Source: Streptococcus mitis
GTDB lineage: Bacteria > Bacillota > Bacilli > Lactobacillales > Streptococcaceae
Direction of reading: 5' to 3'
NCBI RefSeq assembly: GCF_000722705.1
Contig: NZ_JPFW01000004.1
Coordinates: forward strand, 62,001 to 126,000
DNA: 64,000 nt
Below the pieces are notes generated by a model that did no database searches, had not been told where the DNA came from, and worked only from the letters and a program-made list of their open reading frames with translations. The stretch's first letter is position 1; each line of letters begins with the position of its first letter. Below are positions 1 to 10,353 of this stretch, piece by piece. Both the position numbers and the translations under genes were made by a program.

Positions 1-816
1 ACTTGCTTTTGGTGGGTTCTTCGCCAATTCTTCACGGACTTTTTTGCGAAGTTTTGGACGAACGATATAGTTGACGATAAACTGTTGGAGAATCATCATG
101 AAACCACCGACAACCCAGTAAAGTGTGACACTGGCTGGTGAAATGAGGGAGAAGACGACAATCGTGATTGGGCTCACGTAAGCCATTTTCTTGATTTGAT
201 CTCTTTGCGTTTCATCTTCTACTCCGTGAAGTGAAAGGAGTGATTGAAGATAGTAAAGGACACCAGCGAAGGCAACCAACATCATACTTGGAGAACCTAG
301 AGGAATGCCTAGGTAGCTTGCTTGAGCAACCCCTTCAGTATGTTGGGCAGCAAAGTAAATTGCAGAGAAGAAAGGCATTTGAAGGAGGATAGGGAAACAT
401 CCTACACCACCAAACATGCTGATGCCGTGTTCTTTTTGAGCGGCAAAGAGAGCTTGTTGAGCTTCTAGTTTTTCTTCTTGAGTTGTTGCTTCCTTGAGAC
501 GAGTTTGGTGTGGCTCGAGGACGTGCTTAAGGGCGTTCATCTTTTCAGAGTGAAGTGTCGCCTTCCATGATTGGTAGATACCAAGTGGCAAGATAATCAA
601 GCGTACGATAATAGTTACGATAATGATAGCCATACCAAAGCCTAGCCCTTGATCAGTAGCGAAGTACTTGATAGCTTCAGCCATAGGGGCTCCGAAAGTA
701 TTCCAAATAAATCCTGTGGGTTCTCCTGTGGCTTTATCGACGCTAACACAGCCAGTCAAAACAAGCAACATAGCCACTCCCATAGCCGAGAGTGCAAAAC
801 GTTTAATAGATTTCAC
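1..816 (-). CDS. yidC: YidC2-type membrane protein insertase (lipoprotein), C-terminus cut by window edge
   Basis: Oxa1/YidC/Alb3 family protein that inserts and folds membrane proteins with or without SecYEG. 272 codons are present and the frame runs off the left edge. The GTG start at 816 follows a good ribosome site (AAGGAAT) read on the minus strand. Residues 1-23 form a lipoprotein signal ending in LTGC (Cys23), as in Gram-positive YidC. A cytoplasmic loop rich in Glu, Gln and Lys (about residues 85-125) follows the first membrane segment, then four more hydrophobic segments and a basic tail. Streptococci have two paralogues. Because the neighbours are acylphosphatase and a SpoU methylase rather than rnpA/jag, this is most likely YidC2; that part is inference from context. 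Confidence 0.93.
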   Translation of the reverse strand, partial: MKSIKRFALSAMGVAMLLVLTGCVSVDKATGEPTGFIWNTFGAPMAEAIKYFATDQGLGFGMAIIIVTIIVRLIILPLGIYQSWKATLHSEKMNALKHVLEPHQTRLKEATTQEEKLEAQQALFAAQKEHGISMFGGVGCFPILLQMPFFSAIYFAAQHTEGVAQASYLGIPLGSPSMMLVAFAGVLYYLQSLLSLHGVEDETQRDQIKKMAYVSPITIVVFSLISPASVTLYWVVGGFMMILQQFIVNYIVRPKLRKKVREELAKNPPKAS

Positions 817-893
817 TGTTTTTATTCCTTCTTTAAAAATTATACCTTTCTATTCTACTGTTTTTTTACAAAATATACAATAGTTCTAGAGAC

Positions 894-1172
894 CTAATTT
901 TCGATTTTGAAGTCAGGGTAGGGAGGGAAGTTGCTCAGTTGGACATCTAAGTAGCTGACTTTTGAAAAAGGTGTGGGTCCTTTTCGGATTTCTTGGATAA
1001 ATTTCGCCATGGTAGCAGATGAGTCTGCTTGGGCTAAGATTTCCACTGTACCGTCGTCATTGTTCCAAACTCGTCCAGTAATACCACCGATTTCAAGCGC
1101 CAGGCTGTAAACACCCCAACGAAAGCCGACTCCCTGCACCCTACCTTGGGCAATCATTCTAACCTTTTGCAT
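894..1172 (-). CDS. acyP: Acylphosphatase
   Basis: Small (92 aa) enzyme that hydrolyses acyl phosphates such as carbamoyl phosphate. The family signature is visible: GRVQGVGFR near residue 10 supplies the phosphate-binding Arg, and VWNNDDGTVE near residue 36 supplies the catalytic Asn. Ribosome site AAAGGGG lies six bases before the ATG. It ends about 78 bases before yidC2, and the two could be cotranscribed on the minus strand. It is divergent from the methylase gene on the plus strand, with closely facing promoters. Confidence 0.93.
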   Translation of the reverse strand: MQKVRMIAQGRVQGVGFRWGVYSLALEIGGITGRVWNNDDGTVEILAQADSSATMAKFIQEIRKGPTPFSKVSYLDVQLSNFPPYPDFKIEN

Positions 1173-1193
1173 ACCAAACCCCTTTGATTGTGT

Positions 1194-1217
1194 TATAATA
1201 TTTCTATGACTATTATA
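1194..1217. promoter_or_regulatory. Facing -10 boxes of divergent acyP and rRNA methylase promoters
   Basis: Plus strand: extended -10 TGTTATAAT with TATAAT at 1194-1199, six bases before the methylase ATG at 1206. Minus strand: TATAAT reads from 1217 to 1212 and would start acyP RNA near 1205, with a leader of about 33 bases. Each transcript would run through the other promoter's -10. The minus-strand box lacks a convincing -35. Confidence 0.6.
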
Positions 1218-1946
1218 ACCTCAAAAGCCAATTATGTGGTAAAAAATGCCAAGAAATTACACCAAAAAAAATACCGCAAGTCTTCCTATTTGATTGAAGG
1301 TTGGCACTTGTTTGAAGAAGCTGTTCAAGCTGGAGTGACGATTGAGAAGATCTTTGCCCTAGAAACTTACCGAGACAAGTTAGCCTCTTTTTCGCAAACT
1401 GTCTGGGTGTCAGAGGATATTTTGCTAGATTTGTCAGATTCTCAGACTCCACAGGGAATTGTTGCCGTCGTTCAAAAAGAAGAAGTAGGACAAGTTGATA
1501 TGAGTCAGGGCAAGTTCTTGTTTTTGGAAGATGTGCAAGATCCTGGTAATGTGGGAACCATCATTCGGACCGCGGATGCAGCAGGCTTTACAGGAGTGAT
1601 TGTTTCAGATAAGTCGGCAGACATCTACAGTCTCAAGACCCTCCGTTCTATGCAAGGCAGTCATTTTCATCTGCCCATTTATCGAATGTCTAATCAAGCG
1701 CTTCTCGATGAAGCTAAAAAGGCGGGTATTTCAGTCCTAGCGACCACTCTTTCCAAGGATTCTAAAGACTATCGTGACTTGCCTCATTTAGATCAGTTTG
1801 TCTTGGTTATGGGAAATGAGGGTCAAGGAATTAGTCCCCTCATGGCGGAAAGTGCAGACCAGTTGGTCCATATTAGCATGAAGGGTCAGGCGGAGAGTCT
1901 CAATGTTGCAGTTGCAGCAGGTATTTTGATTTTCCATTTAAGCTAA
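1206..1946 (+). CDS. TrmH/SpoU-family RNA 2'-O-methyltransferase
   Basis: SPOUT-class methylase of 246 aa, probably modifying 23S rRNA or tRNA ribose with S-adenosylmethionine. The N-terminal substrate-binding domain (about 1-90) is followed by the knotted catalytic domain. Motif 1 is DPGNVGTIIRTADAAG, motif 2 is VLVMGNEGQGIS, and motif 3 is SLNVAVAAGI near the C-terminus. I chose ATG 1206, although the frame is open upstream, because the -10 box occupies 1194-1199. No ribosome site precedes 1206, and the message is probably leaderless. The exact target base cannot be read from sequence. Confidence 0.9.
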   Translation: MTIITSKANYVVKNAKKLHQKKYRKSSYLIEGWHLFEEAVQAGVTIEKIFALETYRDKLASFSQTVWVSEDILLDLSDSQTPQGIVAVVQKEEVGQVDMSQGKFLFLEDVQDPGNVGTIIRTADAAGFTGVIVSDKSADIYSLKTLRSMQGSHFHLPIYRMSNQALLDEAKKAGISVLATTLSKDSKDYRDLPHLDQFVLVMGNEGQGISPLMAESADQLVHISMKGQAESLNVAVAAGILIFHLS

Positions 1947-1962
1947 TTTTAACTTTCTTTGT

Positions 1963-1968
1963 TATAAT
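1963..1968 (+). promoter_or_regulatory. -10 box of the Bax-inhibitor-like gene
   Basis: TATAAT lies 33 bases before the ATG at 2001. No good -35 is seen at the right distance. Confidence 0.5.
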
Positions 1969-2000
1969 CAAGGAAAGATGTTCATAGAAAAGGAGAAAAG

Positions 2001-2684
2001 ATGAATCACACTATTATTCACGACCGCGCAGGTCTCAATCAATTTTACGCTAAGGTTTATGCATTTGTTGGTCTGGGAATCGGACTATCCGCTTTGGTAT
2101 CAGGTCTTATGTTGACGGTCTTTCAGTCTCAGTTGGTTTACTTTTTGATGCAGGGGCGTCTCTGGTTGACCATTGCAACCTTTGCAGAGCTAGCTCTGGT
2201 CTTTGTTGCCAGCAGTATGGCTTCAAAGAATAGTCCAGCTGCTCTTCCAGTATTTTTACTTTACTCAGTATTAAACGGCTTTACCCTTAGTTTTGTGGTA
2301 GCCTTCTATACTCCAGGTACAGTTTTATCAGCCTTTGTGTCGAGTGCCCTTCTCTTCTTTGTCATGGCGGCAGTTGGTATGTTCACTAAGAAAGACTTGA
2401 GTGGGATTGGTCGGGCAATGATGGCGGCTCTTATTGGTTTGCTGATTGCCATGGTAGTTAATATTTTCTTGGCTAGCGGTTTCTTTGATTATATGATTAG
2501 CGTAGCCATGGTTTTGGTCTTCTCTGGGCTGATTGCTTGGGACAACCAAAGAATTCGCCTTGCCTATGAACAATCACAAGGTCGTGTAGCGACAGGTTGG
2601 GTTGTGTCAATGGCTCTCAGTATCTATCTTGATTTTATCAATCTTTTCCTAAGTATTCTACGTATCTTTGGCCGCAATGATTAA
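2001..2684 (+). CDS. Bax inhibitor-1/YccA family membrane protein
   Basis: Polytopic protein of 227 aa with about seven hydrophobic segments and very short loops, typical of the BI-1/YccA (PF01027) family. Bacterial members are thought to be pH-sensitive ion (Ca2+) leak channels or FtsH modulators. The signature near the C-terminus is IAWDNQRIRLAYEQ followed by ALSIYLDFINLFLSILRI. A clear ribosome site (AAAGGAGA) precedes ATG 2001. It is a single gene with its own terminator, between the rRNA methylase and asnA. The physiological role in streptococci is not known. Confidence 0.9.
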   Translation: MNHTIIHDRAGLNQFYAKVYAFVGLGIGLSALVSGLMLTVFQSQLVYFLMQGRLWLTIATFAELALVFVASSMASKNSPAALPVFLLYSVLNGFTLSFVVAFYTPGTVLSAFVSSALLFFVMAAVGMFTKKDLSGIGRAMMAALIGLLIAMVVNIFLASGFFDYMISVAMVLVFSGLIAWDNQRIRLAYEQSQGRVATGWVVSMALSIYLDFINLFLSILRIFGRND

Positions 2685-2694
2685 AAGGTCTATG

Positions 2695-2726
2695 AAATCA
2701 GTGTTTTGAGTGACACTGATTTTTTT
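2695..2726 (+). terminator. Intrinsic terminator after the BI-1-like gene
   Basis: Perfect 10-bp stem (AAATCAGTGT with ACACTGATTT), 8-base loop, then a run of T. Confidence 0.9.
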
Positions 2727-2759
2727 AAATTTTCTCTTTTCTTTTCTTGGAAATAGGTG

Positions 2760-2765
2760 TATAAT
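2760..2765 (+). promoter_or_regulatory. -10 box of asnA
   Basis: TATAAT 30 bases before the asnA ATG; the ribosome site GAGGAG follows. A -35 is not convincing. Confidence 0.55.
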
Positions 2766-2795
2766 GCTTTTAATTAAATTTTTGAGGAGTAGTTT

Positions 2796-3788
2796 ATGAA
2801 GAAAAGTTTTATCCATCAACAAGAAGAAATTTCCTTTGTTAAAAACACTTTTACCCAGTATTTGAAAGACAAGCTAGAAGTTGTCGAAGTTCAAGGTCCT
2901 ATCTTGAGCAAGGTCGGTGACGGGATGCAGGATAACCTGTCTGGTGTGGAAAATCCAGTATCTGTCAAGGTTTTGCAGATTCCTGATGAAACCTATGAAG
3001 TGGTGCACTCACTTGCTAAATGGAAACGTCATACTCTGGCTCGCTTTGGTTTCGGTGAGGGTGAAGGTCTGTTCGTCCACATGAAGGCCCTTCGTCCAGA
3101 CGAAGACTCGCTGGATGCAACCCACTCTGTCTTTGTGGATCAGTGGGACTGGGAAAAGGTCATTCCAAATGGTCAACGCAACATTGCTTACCTAAAAGAA
3201 ACAGTTGAGAAGATTTACAAGGCCATTCGTTTGACAGAACTAGCTGTTGAAGCTCGCTATGACATCGAGTCTATCTTGCCAAAACAAATCACCTTTATCC
3301 ATACAGAAGAGTTGGTAGAACGCTACCCAGACTTGACTCCAAAAGAACGTGAAAATGCGATCTGTAAAGAATTCGGAGCTGTCTTCCTGATTGGTATCGG
3401 TGGCGAGTTGCCAGATGGTAAACCACACGATGGACGTGCACCAGACTACGATGACTGGACAAGTGAGTCTGAAAATGGCTACAAGGGTCTTAACGGCGAT
3501 ATTCTTGTCTGGAATGAGTCTCTAGGTGGAGCCTTTGAGTTGTCTTCTATGGGGATTCGTGTAGATGAAGAAACCCTTCGCCGTCAGGTAGAAATCACTG
3601 GTGATGAAGACCGCTTGGAATTAGAATGGCACAAGGCTTTGTTGAATGGTCTATTCCCATTGACAATCGGTGGAGGAATTGGACAATCTCGTATGGCCAT
3701 GTTCCTACTTCGCAAGAAACATATCGGGGAAGTGCAAACAAGTGTTTGGCCTCAAGAAGTTCGCGATACTTACGAAAATATTTTGTAG
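2796..3788 (+). CDS. asnA: Aspartate-ammonia ligase (asparagine synthetase A)
   Basis: Makes asparagine from aspartate, ammonia and ATP through an aspartyl-adenylate. The fold is like a class II aminoacyl-tRNA synthetase. At 330 aa it has the usual family length. Recognisable blocks are [10 protein letters not shown], the Asp-rich stretch [10 protein letters not shown] near residue 215, and the C-terminal ATP site [14 protein letters not shown]. It starts at ATG 2796 after GAGGAG. It is monocistronic, with its own promoter and terminator. Cytosolic. Confidence 0.97.
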   Translation: MKKSFIHQQEEISFVKNTFTQYLKDKLEVVEVQGPILSKVGDGMQDNLSGVENPVSVKVLQIPDETYEVVHSLAKWKRHTLARFGFGEGEGLFVHMKALRPDEDSLDATHSVFVDQWDWEKVIPNGQRNIAYLKETVEKIYKAIRLTELAVEARYDIESILPKQITFIHTEELVERYPDLTPKERENAICKEFGAVFLIGIGGELPDGKPHDGRAPDYDDWTSESENGYKGLNGDILVWNESLGGAFELSSMGIRVDEETLRRQVEITGDEDRLELEWHKALLNGLFPLTIGGGIGQSRMAMFLLRKKHIGEVQTSVWPQEVRDTYENIL

Positions 3789-3790
3789 AG

Positions 3791-3816
3791 AATCGAACCG
3801 CAAGGTTCGGTTTTCT
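3791..3816 (+). terminator. Intrinsic terminator after asnA
   Basis: Stem ATCGAACC / GGTTCGGT around a GCAA tetraloop, followed by TTTTC. Confidence 0.88.
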
Positions 3817-3836
3817 TTCTCTTTTCGCCCATAATT

Positions 3837-3855
3837 TGGTATAATAAACGGTATG
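3837..3855 (+). promoter_or_regulatory. Extended -10 directly before the rsmD ATG (leaderless)
   Basis: TGGTATAAT with TATAAT at 3840-3845; seven bases separate it from the ATG at 3853. This places the start of the RNA at, or one base before, the start codon. No ribosome site is present. Confidence 0.7.
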
Positions 3856-4392
3856 AAAATCGTATCAGGAATCTATGGGGGACGCCCCCTCAAGACGCTA
3901 GAAGGCAAGACGACAAGACCTACTTCGGATAAGGTTAGGGGAGCCATTTTTAACATGATTGGTCCCTACTTTGAGGGGGGACGAGTCTTGGACCTGTATG
4001 CAGGTAGTGGTGGTTTATCTATAGAGGCAGTCTCGCGTGGCATGTCCAGCGCTGTTTTAGTGGAGCGAGACCGTAAGGCTCAGGCCATCGTGGCTGAAAA
4101 TATTCAGATGACCAAGGAAGTTGGAAAATTTCAACTCCTCAAGATGGATGCAGAAAGAGCCTTGGAACAGGTATCTGGGAAATTTGACCTCATTTTCTTA
4201 GACCCTCCTTATGCCAAGGAACAAATCGTAGCAGATATTGAAAAAATGGCTGAGAGGGAGCTTTTTTCTGAAGATGTCATGGTCGTGTGTGAGACGGATA
4301 AGGCCGTTGAACTTCCAGAAGAAATTGCCTGTCTAGGCATCTGGAAGGAAAAGATTTATGGAATTAGTAAGGTGACAGTCTATGTCAGATAA
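3853..4392 (+). CDS. rsmD: 16S rRNA (guanine-966-N2)-methyltransferase RsmD
   Basis: Rossmann-fold methylase (179 aa) that methylates G966 of 16S rRNA in the assembled small subunit. The S-adenosylmethionine loop is [13 protein letters not shown] near residue 47, and the catalytic N-methylase motif DPPYA lies near residue 117. The start is set by the -10 box seven bases upstream. The last 11 bases overlap coaD, so the two are translationally linked; the same rsmD-coaD pairing is common in Firmicutes. Confidence 0.95.
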   Translation: MKIVSGIYGGRPLKTLEGKTTRPTSDKVRGAIFNMIGPYFEGGRVLDLYAGSGGLSIEAVSRGMSSAVLVERDRKAQAIVAENIQMTKEVGKFQLLKMDAERALEQVSGKFDLIFLDPPYAKEQIVADIEKMAERELFSEDVMVVCETDKAVELPEEIACLGIWKEKIYGISKVTVYVR

Positions 4393-4870
4393 GATTGGCT
4401 TATTCACAGGCTCATTTGATCCGATGACAAATGGGCATCTGGATATCATTGAACGGGCTAGCAGACTTTTTGATAAGCTCTATGTCGGTATTTTTTTCAA
4501 TCCCCACAAACAGGGATTTCTCCCTCTTGAAAATCGTAAACGGGGGTTAGAAAAGGCTGTGAAACATTTGGGAAATGTTAAAGTCGTGTTTTCGCATGAT
4601 GAATTGGTGGTCGATGTCGCAAAAAGACTGGGGGCTACTTGCTTAGTGCGAGGCTTGAGAAATGCGTCGGATTTGCAATATGAAGCCAGTTTTGATTACT
4701 ACAACCATCAGCTGTCTCCTGATATAGAGACCATTTATTTACATAGTCGACCTGAACATCTCTATCTCAGTTCATCCGGTGTTAGAGAGCTTTTGAAGTT
4801 TGGTCAGGATATTGCCGGCTATGTTCCTGATAGTATTTTGGAGGAAATAAGAAATGAAAAAAAAGATTAG
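4382..4870 (+). CDS. coaD: Phosphopantetheine adenylyltransferase
   Basis: Transfers AMP from ATP to 4'-phosphopantetheine in coenzyme A synthesis. At 162 aa it has the usual length for this nucleotidyltransferase. The N-terminal motif [10 protein letters not shown] carries the TxGH catalytic site (about residues 8-17), and [10 protein letters not shown] near residue 125 is the second ATP-binding motif. It overlaps rsmD by 11 bases and the next gene by 17 bases, so the three form one operon. Confidence 0.96.
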   Translation: MSDKIGLFTGSFDPMTNGHLDIIERASRLFDKLYVGIFFNPHKQGFLPLENRKRGLEKAVKHLGNVKVVFSHDELVVDVAKRLGATCLVRGLRNASDLQYEASFDYYNHQLSPDIETIYLHSRPEHLYLSSSGVRELLKFGQDIAGYVPDSILEEIRNEKKD

Positions 4871-5891
4871 ATGGCCCTTATATGTCATTGCGGCCTTGAT
4901 TGTGACTTTCTTGGCATTTGTAGTGCCCTTGCCCTACTATATAGAGGTTCCAGGTGGTTCGGAAGATATTCGCCAAGTCCTTAAAGTCAATGACAAAGAA
5001 GATAAGGAAGCTGGGGCCTATCAATTCGTTACGGTTGGTGTCCAGCATGCTACTTTAGCCCATATGATTTATGCGTGGTTGACGCCTTTTACAGATATTC
5101 GTAGTGCTCAGGAGACTACAGGTGGCTCTTCCGATGTTGAATTTATGCGGATTAATCAATTCTACATGCAAACATCACAAAACATGGCCAAGTATCAAGG
5201 ACTAAAAACAGCTGGTAAGGATATTGAACTAAAATATCTTGGGGTTTATGTTTTGACTGTGACGGATAATTCGACCTTTAAAGGGATTCTCAATATCTCT
5301 GATACGGTCACAGCAGTCAATGATCAGACCTTTGATAGTTCCAAAGATTTGATTGATTATGTCAATTCTCAAAAATTAGGGGACTCCGTCAAGGTCACCT
5401 ATGAAGAGGATGGGCAAACCAAATCTGCAGAAGGAAAGATTATCACCTTGGAAAATGGTAAAAATGGTATTGGAATCGGTTTGATTGACCGTACGGAAGT
5501 GACCAGTGATGTCCCAATTCGCTTTTCAACAGCTGGTATCGGCGGTCCAAGTGCAGGTCTCATGTTTAGTCTGGCAATCTATACCCAAATAGCTGACCCT
5601 GGTCTTCGTAATGGTCGTATCGTTGCCGGTACCGGAACTATTGACCGTGATGGTAATGTGGGGGATATTGGAGGTATCGATAAGAAAGTTGTAGCTTCGG
5701 CTAGAGAAGGTGCTGCGATTTTCTTTGCCCCGGATAACCCTGTTAGCGAAGAAGAACAAAAAGCGCATCCGGATGCGAAAAACAACTACCAAACAGCCCT
5801 AGAAGCAGCCAAAACAATCAAGACAGATATGAAAATCGTGCCTGTTAAAACTCTACAAGATGCAATTGATTACTTGAAAAACAATCCTTAG
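4854..5891 (+). CDS. sepM: SepM-like membrane PDZ/Lon-type serine protease
   Basis: 345 aa: one N-terminal membrane anchor (residues about 7-28), a PDZ domain (about 125-205) and a C-terminal Lon-type protease domain facing outside. The catalytic Ser is in GGPSAGLMF (Ser233) and the partner Lys is in DKKVVA (Lys277/278), the spacing expected for a Ser-Lys dyad. In S. mutans the relative SepM trims the competence-stimulating peptide; the pneumococcal equivalent's substrate is less clear. The assignment to the YlbL/SepM family is firm; a role in peptide signalling here is inference. It ends the rsmD-coaD operon. Confidence 0.88.
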   Translation: MKKKIRWPLYVIAALIVTFLAFVVPLPYYIEVPGGSEDIRQVLKVNDKEDKEAGAYQFVTVGVQHATLAHMIYAWLTPFTDIRSAQETTGGSSDVEFMRINQFYMQTSQNMAKYQGLKTAGKDIELKYLGVYVLTVTDNSTFKGILNISDTVTAVNDQTFDSSKDLIDYVNSQKLGDSVKVTYEEDGQTKSAEGKIITLENGKNGIGIGLIDRTEVTSDVPIRFSTAGIGGPSAGLMFSLAIYTQIADPGLRNGRIVAGTGTIDRDGNVGDIGGIDKKVVASAREGAAIFFAPDNPVSEEEQKAHPDAKNNYQTALEAAKTIKTDMKIVPVKTLQDAIDYLKNNP

Positions 5892-5933
5892 TTTTTAAGT
5901 GAAGTTTCCAAACTAGCGCACAAACAGAGAAGA

Positions 5934-5951
5934 TGGTATAATAGTCAAATG
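5934..5951 (+). promoter_or_regulatory. Extended -10 directly before the DUF1146 ATG (leaderless)
   Basis: TGGTATAAT with TATAAT at 5937-5942, then six bases and ATG 5949. No ribosome site is present. Confidence 0.7.
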
Positions 5952-6179
5952 GTTCAATTATTATTCACTCTAAGCAGTCACATGCTCTTTATTTATGTGA
6001 GTTTTTACCTTTTAAAGAGTCTTGTTAGATGGGAAAAGGTCTTAAAAGTGACAGCTGAGAACACAGGAAAAGTTCGTTTATTAGTAGCCTTTTTCAGCAT
6101 TGTAATGGGCTATATCATGAGTTCTTTCTTTATCAGCCTCTATCAGTTGTGGCAAGAAGCGTTTAGAGGATTATTATAA
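5949..6179 (+). CDS. DUF1146 (YwzB) family small membrane protein
   Basis: 76 aa, two predicted membrane segments (about 3-22 and 45-70) with a basic loop (RWEKVLK) between. The same small protein sits just upstream of murA in other streptococci and bacilli. Function is unknown; the conserved linkage suggests an envelope role. It starts at the -10 box without a ribosome site and ends 23 bases before murA. Confidence 0.85.
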   Translation: MVQLLFTLSSHMLFIYVSFYLLKSLVRWEKVLKVTAENTGKVRLLVAFFSIVMGYIMSSFFISLYQLWQEAFRGLL

Positions 6180-6202
6180 AATCAAATGTAAAGGAAATAA
6201 GT

Positions 6203-7486
6203 ATGGAAAAAATTGTGGTTCAAGGTGGCGATAATCGTCTGGTAGGAAGTGTTACGATTGAAGGGGCAAAGAATGCAGTCTTGCCTTTGCTAGCTGCAAC
6301 TATTCTAGCCAGTGAAGGAAAGACCGTCTTGCAGAATGTTCCTATCTTGTCAGATGTTTTCACTATGAATCAGGTGGTTCGTGGTTTGAATGCCAAGGTG
6401 GATTTTAATGAAGAAGCTCATCTTGTTGAGGTGGACGCGACTGGTGATATCACTGAGGAAGCTCCTTACAAGTATGTCAGCAAGATGCGTGCATCTATCG
6501 TTGTCTTGGGACCAATTCTTGCCCGTGTAGGTCATGCCAAAGTATCCATGCCAGGTGGTTGTACGATTGGTAGCCGCCCTATTGATCTTCATTTAAAAGG
6601 TCTGGAAGCTATGGGGGCTAAGATTAGTCAGACAGCTGGTTATATCGAAGCCAAGGCTGACCGCTTACATGGTGCCCATATCTATATGGATTTCCCAAGT
6701 GTTGGTGCTACGCAGAACTTGATGATGGCGGCGACGCTGGCTGATGGGGTGACAGTGATTGAGAATGCTGCGCGTGAGCCTGAGATTGTGGATCTAGCTA
6801 TTCTCCTCAATGAAATGGGAGCTAAGGTTAAGGGTGCTGGTACAGAGACCATTACCATTACTGGTGTTGAGAAACTTCATGGTACGACTCACAATGTAGT
6901 CCAAGACCGTATCGAAGCAGGAACCTTTATGGTAGCTGCTGCTATGACTGGTGGTGATGTCTTGATTCGAGACGCTGTCTGGGAGCATAACCGTCCCTTG
7001 ATTGCCAAATTGCTTGAAATGGGAGTGGAAGTGACAGAGGAGACTGAAGGAATTCGAGTTCGCTCTCAACTAGAAAATCTAAAAGCTGTTCATGTGAAAA
7101 CCTTGCCCCACCCAGGATTTCCAACAGATATGCAGGCTCAATTTACAGCCTTGATGACCGTCGCAAAAGGGGAATCAACTATGGTGGAGACAGTTTTCGA
7201 AAATCGTTTCCAACATCTAGAAGAAATGCGTCGCATGGGCTTGCACTCTGAGATTATCCGTGATACAGCTCGTATTGTTGGTGGTCAACCTTTGCAGGGG
7301 GCAGAAGTTCTTTCTACTGATCTTCGTGCCAGTGCAGCCTTGATTTTGACAGGTTTGGTAGCACAGGGAGAAACTGTAGTTGGTAAATTGGTTCACTTGG
7401 ATAGAGGTTACTACCGATTCCATGAGAAGTTGGCGCAGCTAGGTGCTAAGATTCAGCGGATTGAGGCAAGTGATGAAGATGAATAA
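6203..7486 (+). CDS. murA: UDP-N-acetylglucosamine 1-carboxyvinyltransferase
   Basis: First committed step of peptidoglycan synthesis: adds enolpyruvate from PEP to UDP-GlcNAc. 427 aa. The catalytic Lys-Asn pair is in [11 protein letters not shown] (about residue 22), and the active-site Cys, the target of fosfomycin, is in [12 protein letters not shown] at about residue 120. FPTDMQAQF near residue 310 and the EPT fold repeats are also clear. Streptococci have two MurA paralogues; which one this is follows only from context (next to epuA/endA, like the pneumococcal murA1). Ribosome site AAGGAAA. Confidence 0.96.
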   Translation: MEKIVVQGGDNRLVGSVTIEGAKNAVLPLLAATILASEGKTVLQNVPILSDVFTMNQVVRGLNAKVDFNEEAHLVEVDATGDITEEAPYKYVSKMRASIVVLGPILARVGHAKVSMPGGCTIGSRPIDLHLKGLEAMGAKISQTAGYIEAKADRLHGAHIYMDFPSVGATQNLMMAATLADGVTVIENAAREPEIVDLAILLNEMGAKVKGAGTETITITGVEKLHGTTHNVVQDRIEAGTFMVAAAMTGGDVLIRDAVWEHNRPLIAKLLEMGVEVTEETEGIRVRSQLENLKAVHVKTLPHPGFPTDMQAQFTALMTVAKGESTMVETVFENRFQHLEEMRRMGLHSEIIRDTARIVGGQPLQGAEVLSTDLRASAALILTGLVAQGETVVGKLVHLDRGYYRFHEKLAQLGAKIQRIEASDEDE

Positions 7487-7665
7487 GAAATCAGGCTACG
7501 TAGTCAAGCGTTTACTTTTAGTCATTCTAGTACTGTTTTTAGGTGCACTAGCCCTAGGAATCGGTTTAATGGTCGGTTATGGAATCTTGGGCAAGGGTCA
7601 AGATCCGTGGGCTATCCTGTCTCCAGCAAAATGGCAGGAATTGATTCATAAATTTACAGGAAATT

Positions 7666-7667
<2 letters not shown>
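7473..7667 (+). CDS. epuA: EpuA-like small membrane protein (RNA polymerase beta-subunit family, PF11772)
   Basis: 64 aa, basic N-terminus, one membrane helix (about residues 12-38) and a short outside tail with [14 protein letters not shown]. Named for lying upstream of endA in pneumococcus. It belongs to a family annotated as RNA polymerase beta subunit because some homologues are fused or linked to rpoB; the role is unproven. GAGG lies six bases before ATG 7473, inside the end of murA, so translation is coupled. A second ATG at 7479 is possible. Its TGA is also the first part of the inverted repeat that follows. Confidence 0.75.
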
Positions 7668-8671
<1,004 letters not shown>

Positions 8672-8682
8672 AATACAAAATA

Positions 8683-8720
8683 AACTCCTATGTCACTTGT
8701 GGATATAGGAGTTCTTTTTT
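8683..8720 (+). terminator. Intrinsic terminator after endA
   Basis: Stem AACTCCTAT / ATAGGAGTT with a 13-base loop, followed by CTTTTTT. Confidence 0.9.
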
Positions 8721-8825
8721 GGACAATTTAAGTAGAACTAGAATAGACACTGAGAAAAAATAATATGTACTGAGCTAATTTTTGTGATATAATAAGTGAC
8801 AAGATACTATTTTAGGAGAAGAACT

Positions 8826-10157
8826 ATGGAAGACCCAAGTAGTCAGAATTTGTTGCTACAATTTGTTTTATTGTTTATCTTGACGGTGTTAAATGCCTTT
8901 TTCTCAGCCACAGAAATGGCCATGGTTTCACTTAACCGTGCGCGTGTTGAACAAAAGGCAGAAGAAGGAGATAGACGCTATATTCGTCTGCTGAAGGTAC
9001 TAGAAAATCCTAACCACTTTTTATCAACCATTCAAGTAGGGATCACCCTGATTACGATCTTATCAGGGGCGAGTTTGGCAGAAACTCTGGGACGAGAAAT
9101 TGCATCTTGGCTTGGAAATGGCGAAACAGCTTATGCCGTTGCAAGTTTTCTATCTTTAGCATTTTTGACTTATATTTCCATCGTTTTTGGGGAATTGTAC
9201 CCTAAGAGAATCGCTCTTAATCTAAAGGATGCTTTAGCGATTCGTACAGCGCCAGTTATCATTGGCTTGGGGAAACTAGTTAGTCCCTTTGTTTGGCTCT
9301 TGTCTGCATCTACCAATCTTTTGAGTCGTTTGACTCCTATGACCTTTGACGATGCTGATGAAAAAATGACCCGTGATGAAATTGAGTACATGTTGACCAA
9401 TAGTGAAGAAACACTAGATGCTGACGAAATTGAGATGCTACAGGGTGTCTTTTCGCTTGATGAACTGATGGCACGAGAGGTTATGGTTCCTCGGACGGAT
9501 GCCTTTATGGTCGATATTCAGGATGATAGTCAAACCATTATTCAAAGTATTTTAAAACAAAATTATTCTCGAATCCCTGTCTATGATGGGGATAAGGACA
9601 ATGTGATTGGGATCATTCACACCAAGAGTCTCCTTAAGGCGGGCTTTGAGGACGGTTTTGACAATATTGTTTGGAAGAAAATCTTACAAGATCCACTTTT
9701 TGTTCCTGAAACTATTTTTGTGGATGACTTGTTAAAAGAATTGCGCAATACCCAAAGACAAATGGCAATCTTGCTGGATGAATACGGTGGGATGGCTGGT
9801 TTGGTGACCTTAGAAGACCTCTTAGAGGAAATCGTTGGGGAAATCGATGACGAAACAGATAAGGCTGAAATCGAAGTCCATAAGATTGGAGAAGATACTT
9901 ATATCGTTCAAGGTACCATGAATCTCAATGATTTTAATGACTACTTTGATGTTGAACTGGAAAGTGATGACGTTGATACCATCGCTGGTTACTATTTGAC
10001 AGGAGTTGGGACCATTCCAACGACTGAGAAACTCAGCTATGAATTGGTCAGCCAAAACAAACAACTTATCCTAACCAATGATAAAGTGAAAAATGGACGT
10101 GTTACCAAGGTAAAAGTCCAAATTACCGAAGTTGAAATAGAAGAAGAAACAGAGTAA
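8826..10157 (+). CDS. CNNM/CorC-type transporter with CBS domains (hemolysin-like)
   Basis: 443 aa from ATG 8826, which follows TAGGAGAAGAACT; the frame is open further upstream but without a ribosome site. Order of domains: DUF21/CNNM membrane domain (about 1-190, four segments, with NAFFSATEMAMVSLNRAR near the start), a CBS pair (about 205-335), and a C-terminal CorC_HlyC domain (about 350-435). Family members export Mg2+ or regulate divalent cation balance; the older name hemolysin is misleading. It stands alone between endA and tRNA-Cys. Confidence 0.9.
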   Translation: MEDPSSQNLLLQFVLLFILTVLNAFFSATEMAMVSLNRARVEQKAEEGDRRYIRLLKVLENPNHFLSTIQVGITLITILSGASLAETLGREIASWLGNGETAYAVASFLSLAFLTYISIVFGELYPKRIALNLKDALAIRTAPVIIGLGKLVSPFVWLLSASTNLLSRLTPMTFDDADEKMTRDEIEYMLTNSEETLDADEIEMLQGVFSLDELMAREVMVPRTDAFMVDIQDDSQTIIQSILKQNYSRIPVYDGDKDNVIGIIHTKSLLKAGFEDGFDNIVWKKILQDPLFVPETIFVDDLLKELRNTQRQMAILLDEYGGMAGLVTLEDLLEEIVGEIDDETDKAEIEVHKIGEDTYIVQGTMNLNDFNDYFDVELESDDVDTIAGYYLTGVGTIPTTEKLSYELVSQNKQLILTNDKVKNGRVTKVKVQITEVEIEEETE

Positions 10158-10164
10158 ACTAGAG

Positions 10165-10196
10165 GCTTTTGTCACCAGGAGTGACAAAGCTTTTTT
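10165..10196 (+). terminator. Intrinsic terminator after the CNNM gene
   Basis: Stem GCTTTTGTCAC / GTGACAAAGC with one bulged T, followed by TTTTTT. Confidence 0.88.
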
Positions 10197-10288
10197 CAGT
10201 TGATTTCAAAAGAGAATTGTGTCCTCGAAAAACTCAGCCCTAACCTAGTCCCAAAAGTTTTTTAAAGTTATACGTATTTATTCGAGGA

Positions 10289-10318
10289 AAAAGAAAAAAG
10301 CCCTTTAAATTGGGCTTT
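10289..10318 (-). terminator. Terminator of the tRNA-Cys transcript
   Basis: Read on the minus strand: AAAGCCC, 8-base loop, GGGCTTT, then a T-rich run (complement of 10289-10297). Confidence 0.8.
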
Positions 10319-10353
10319 CTGTTTAAATGGAACCTGATAAATCAAGTTATAGA

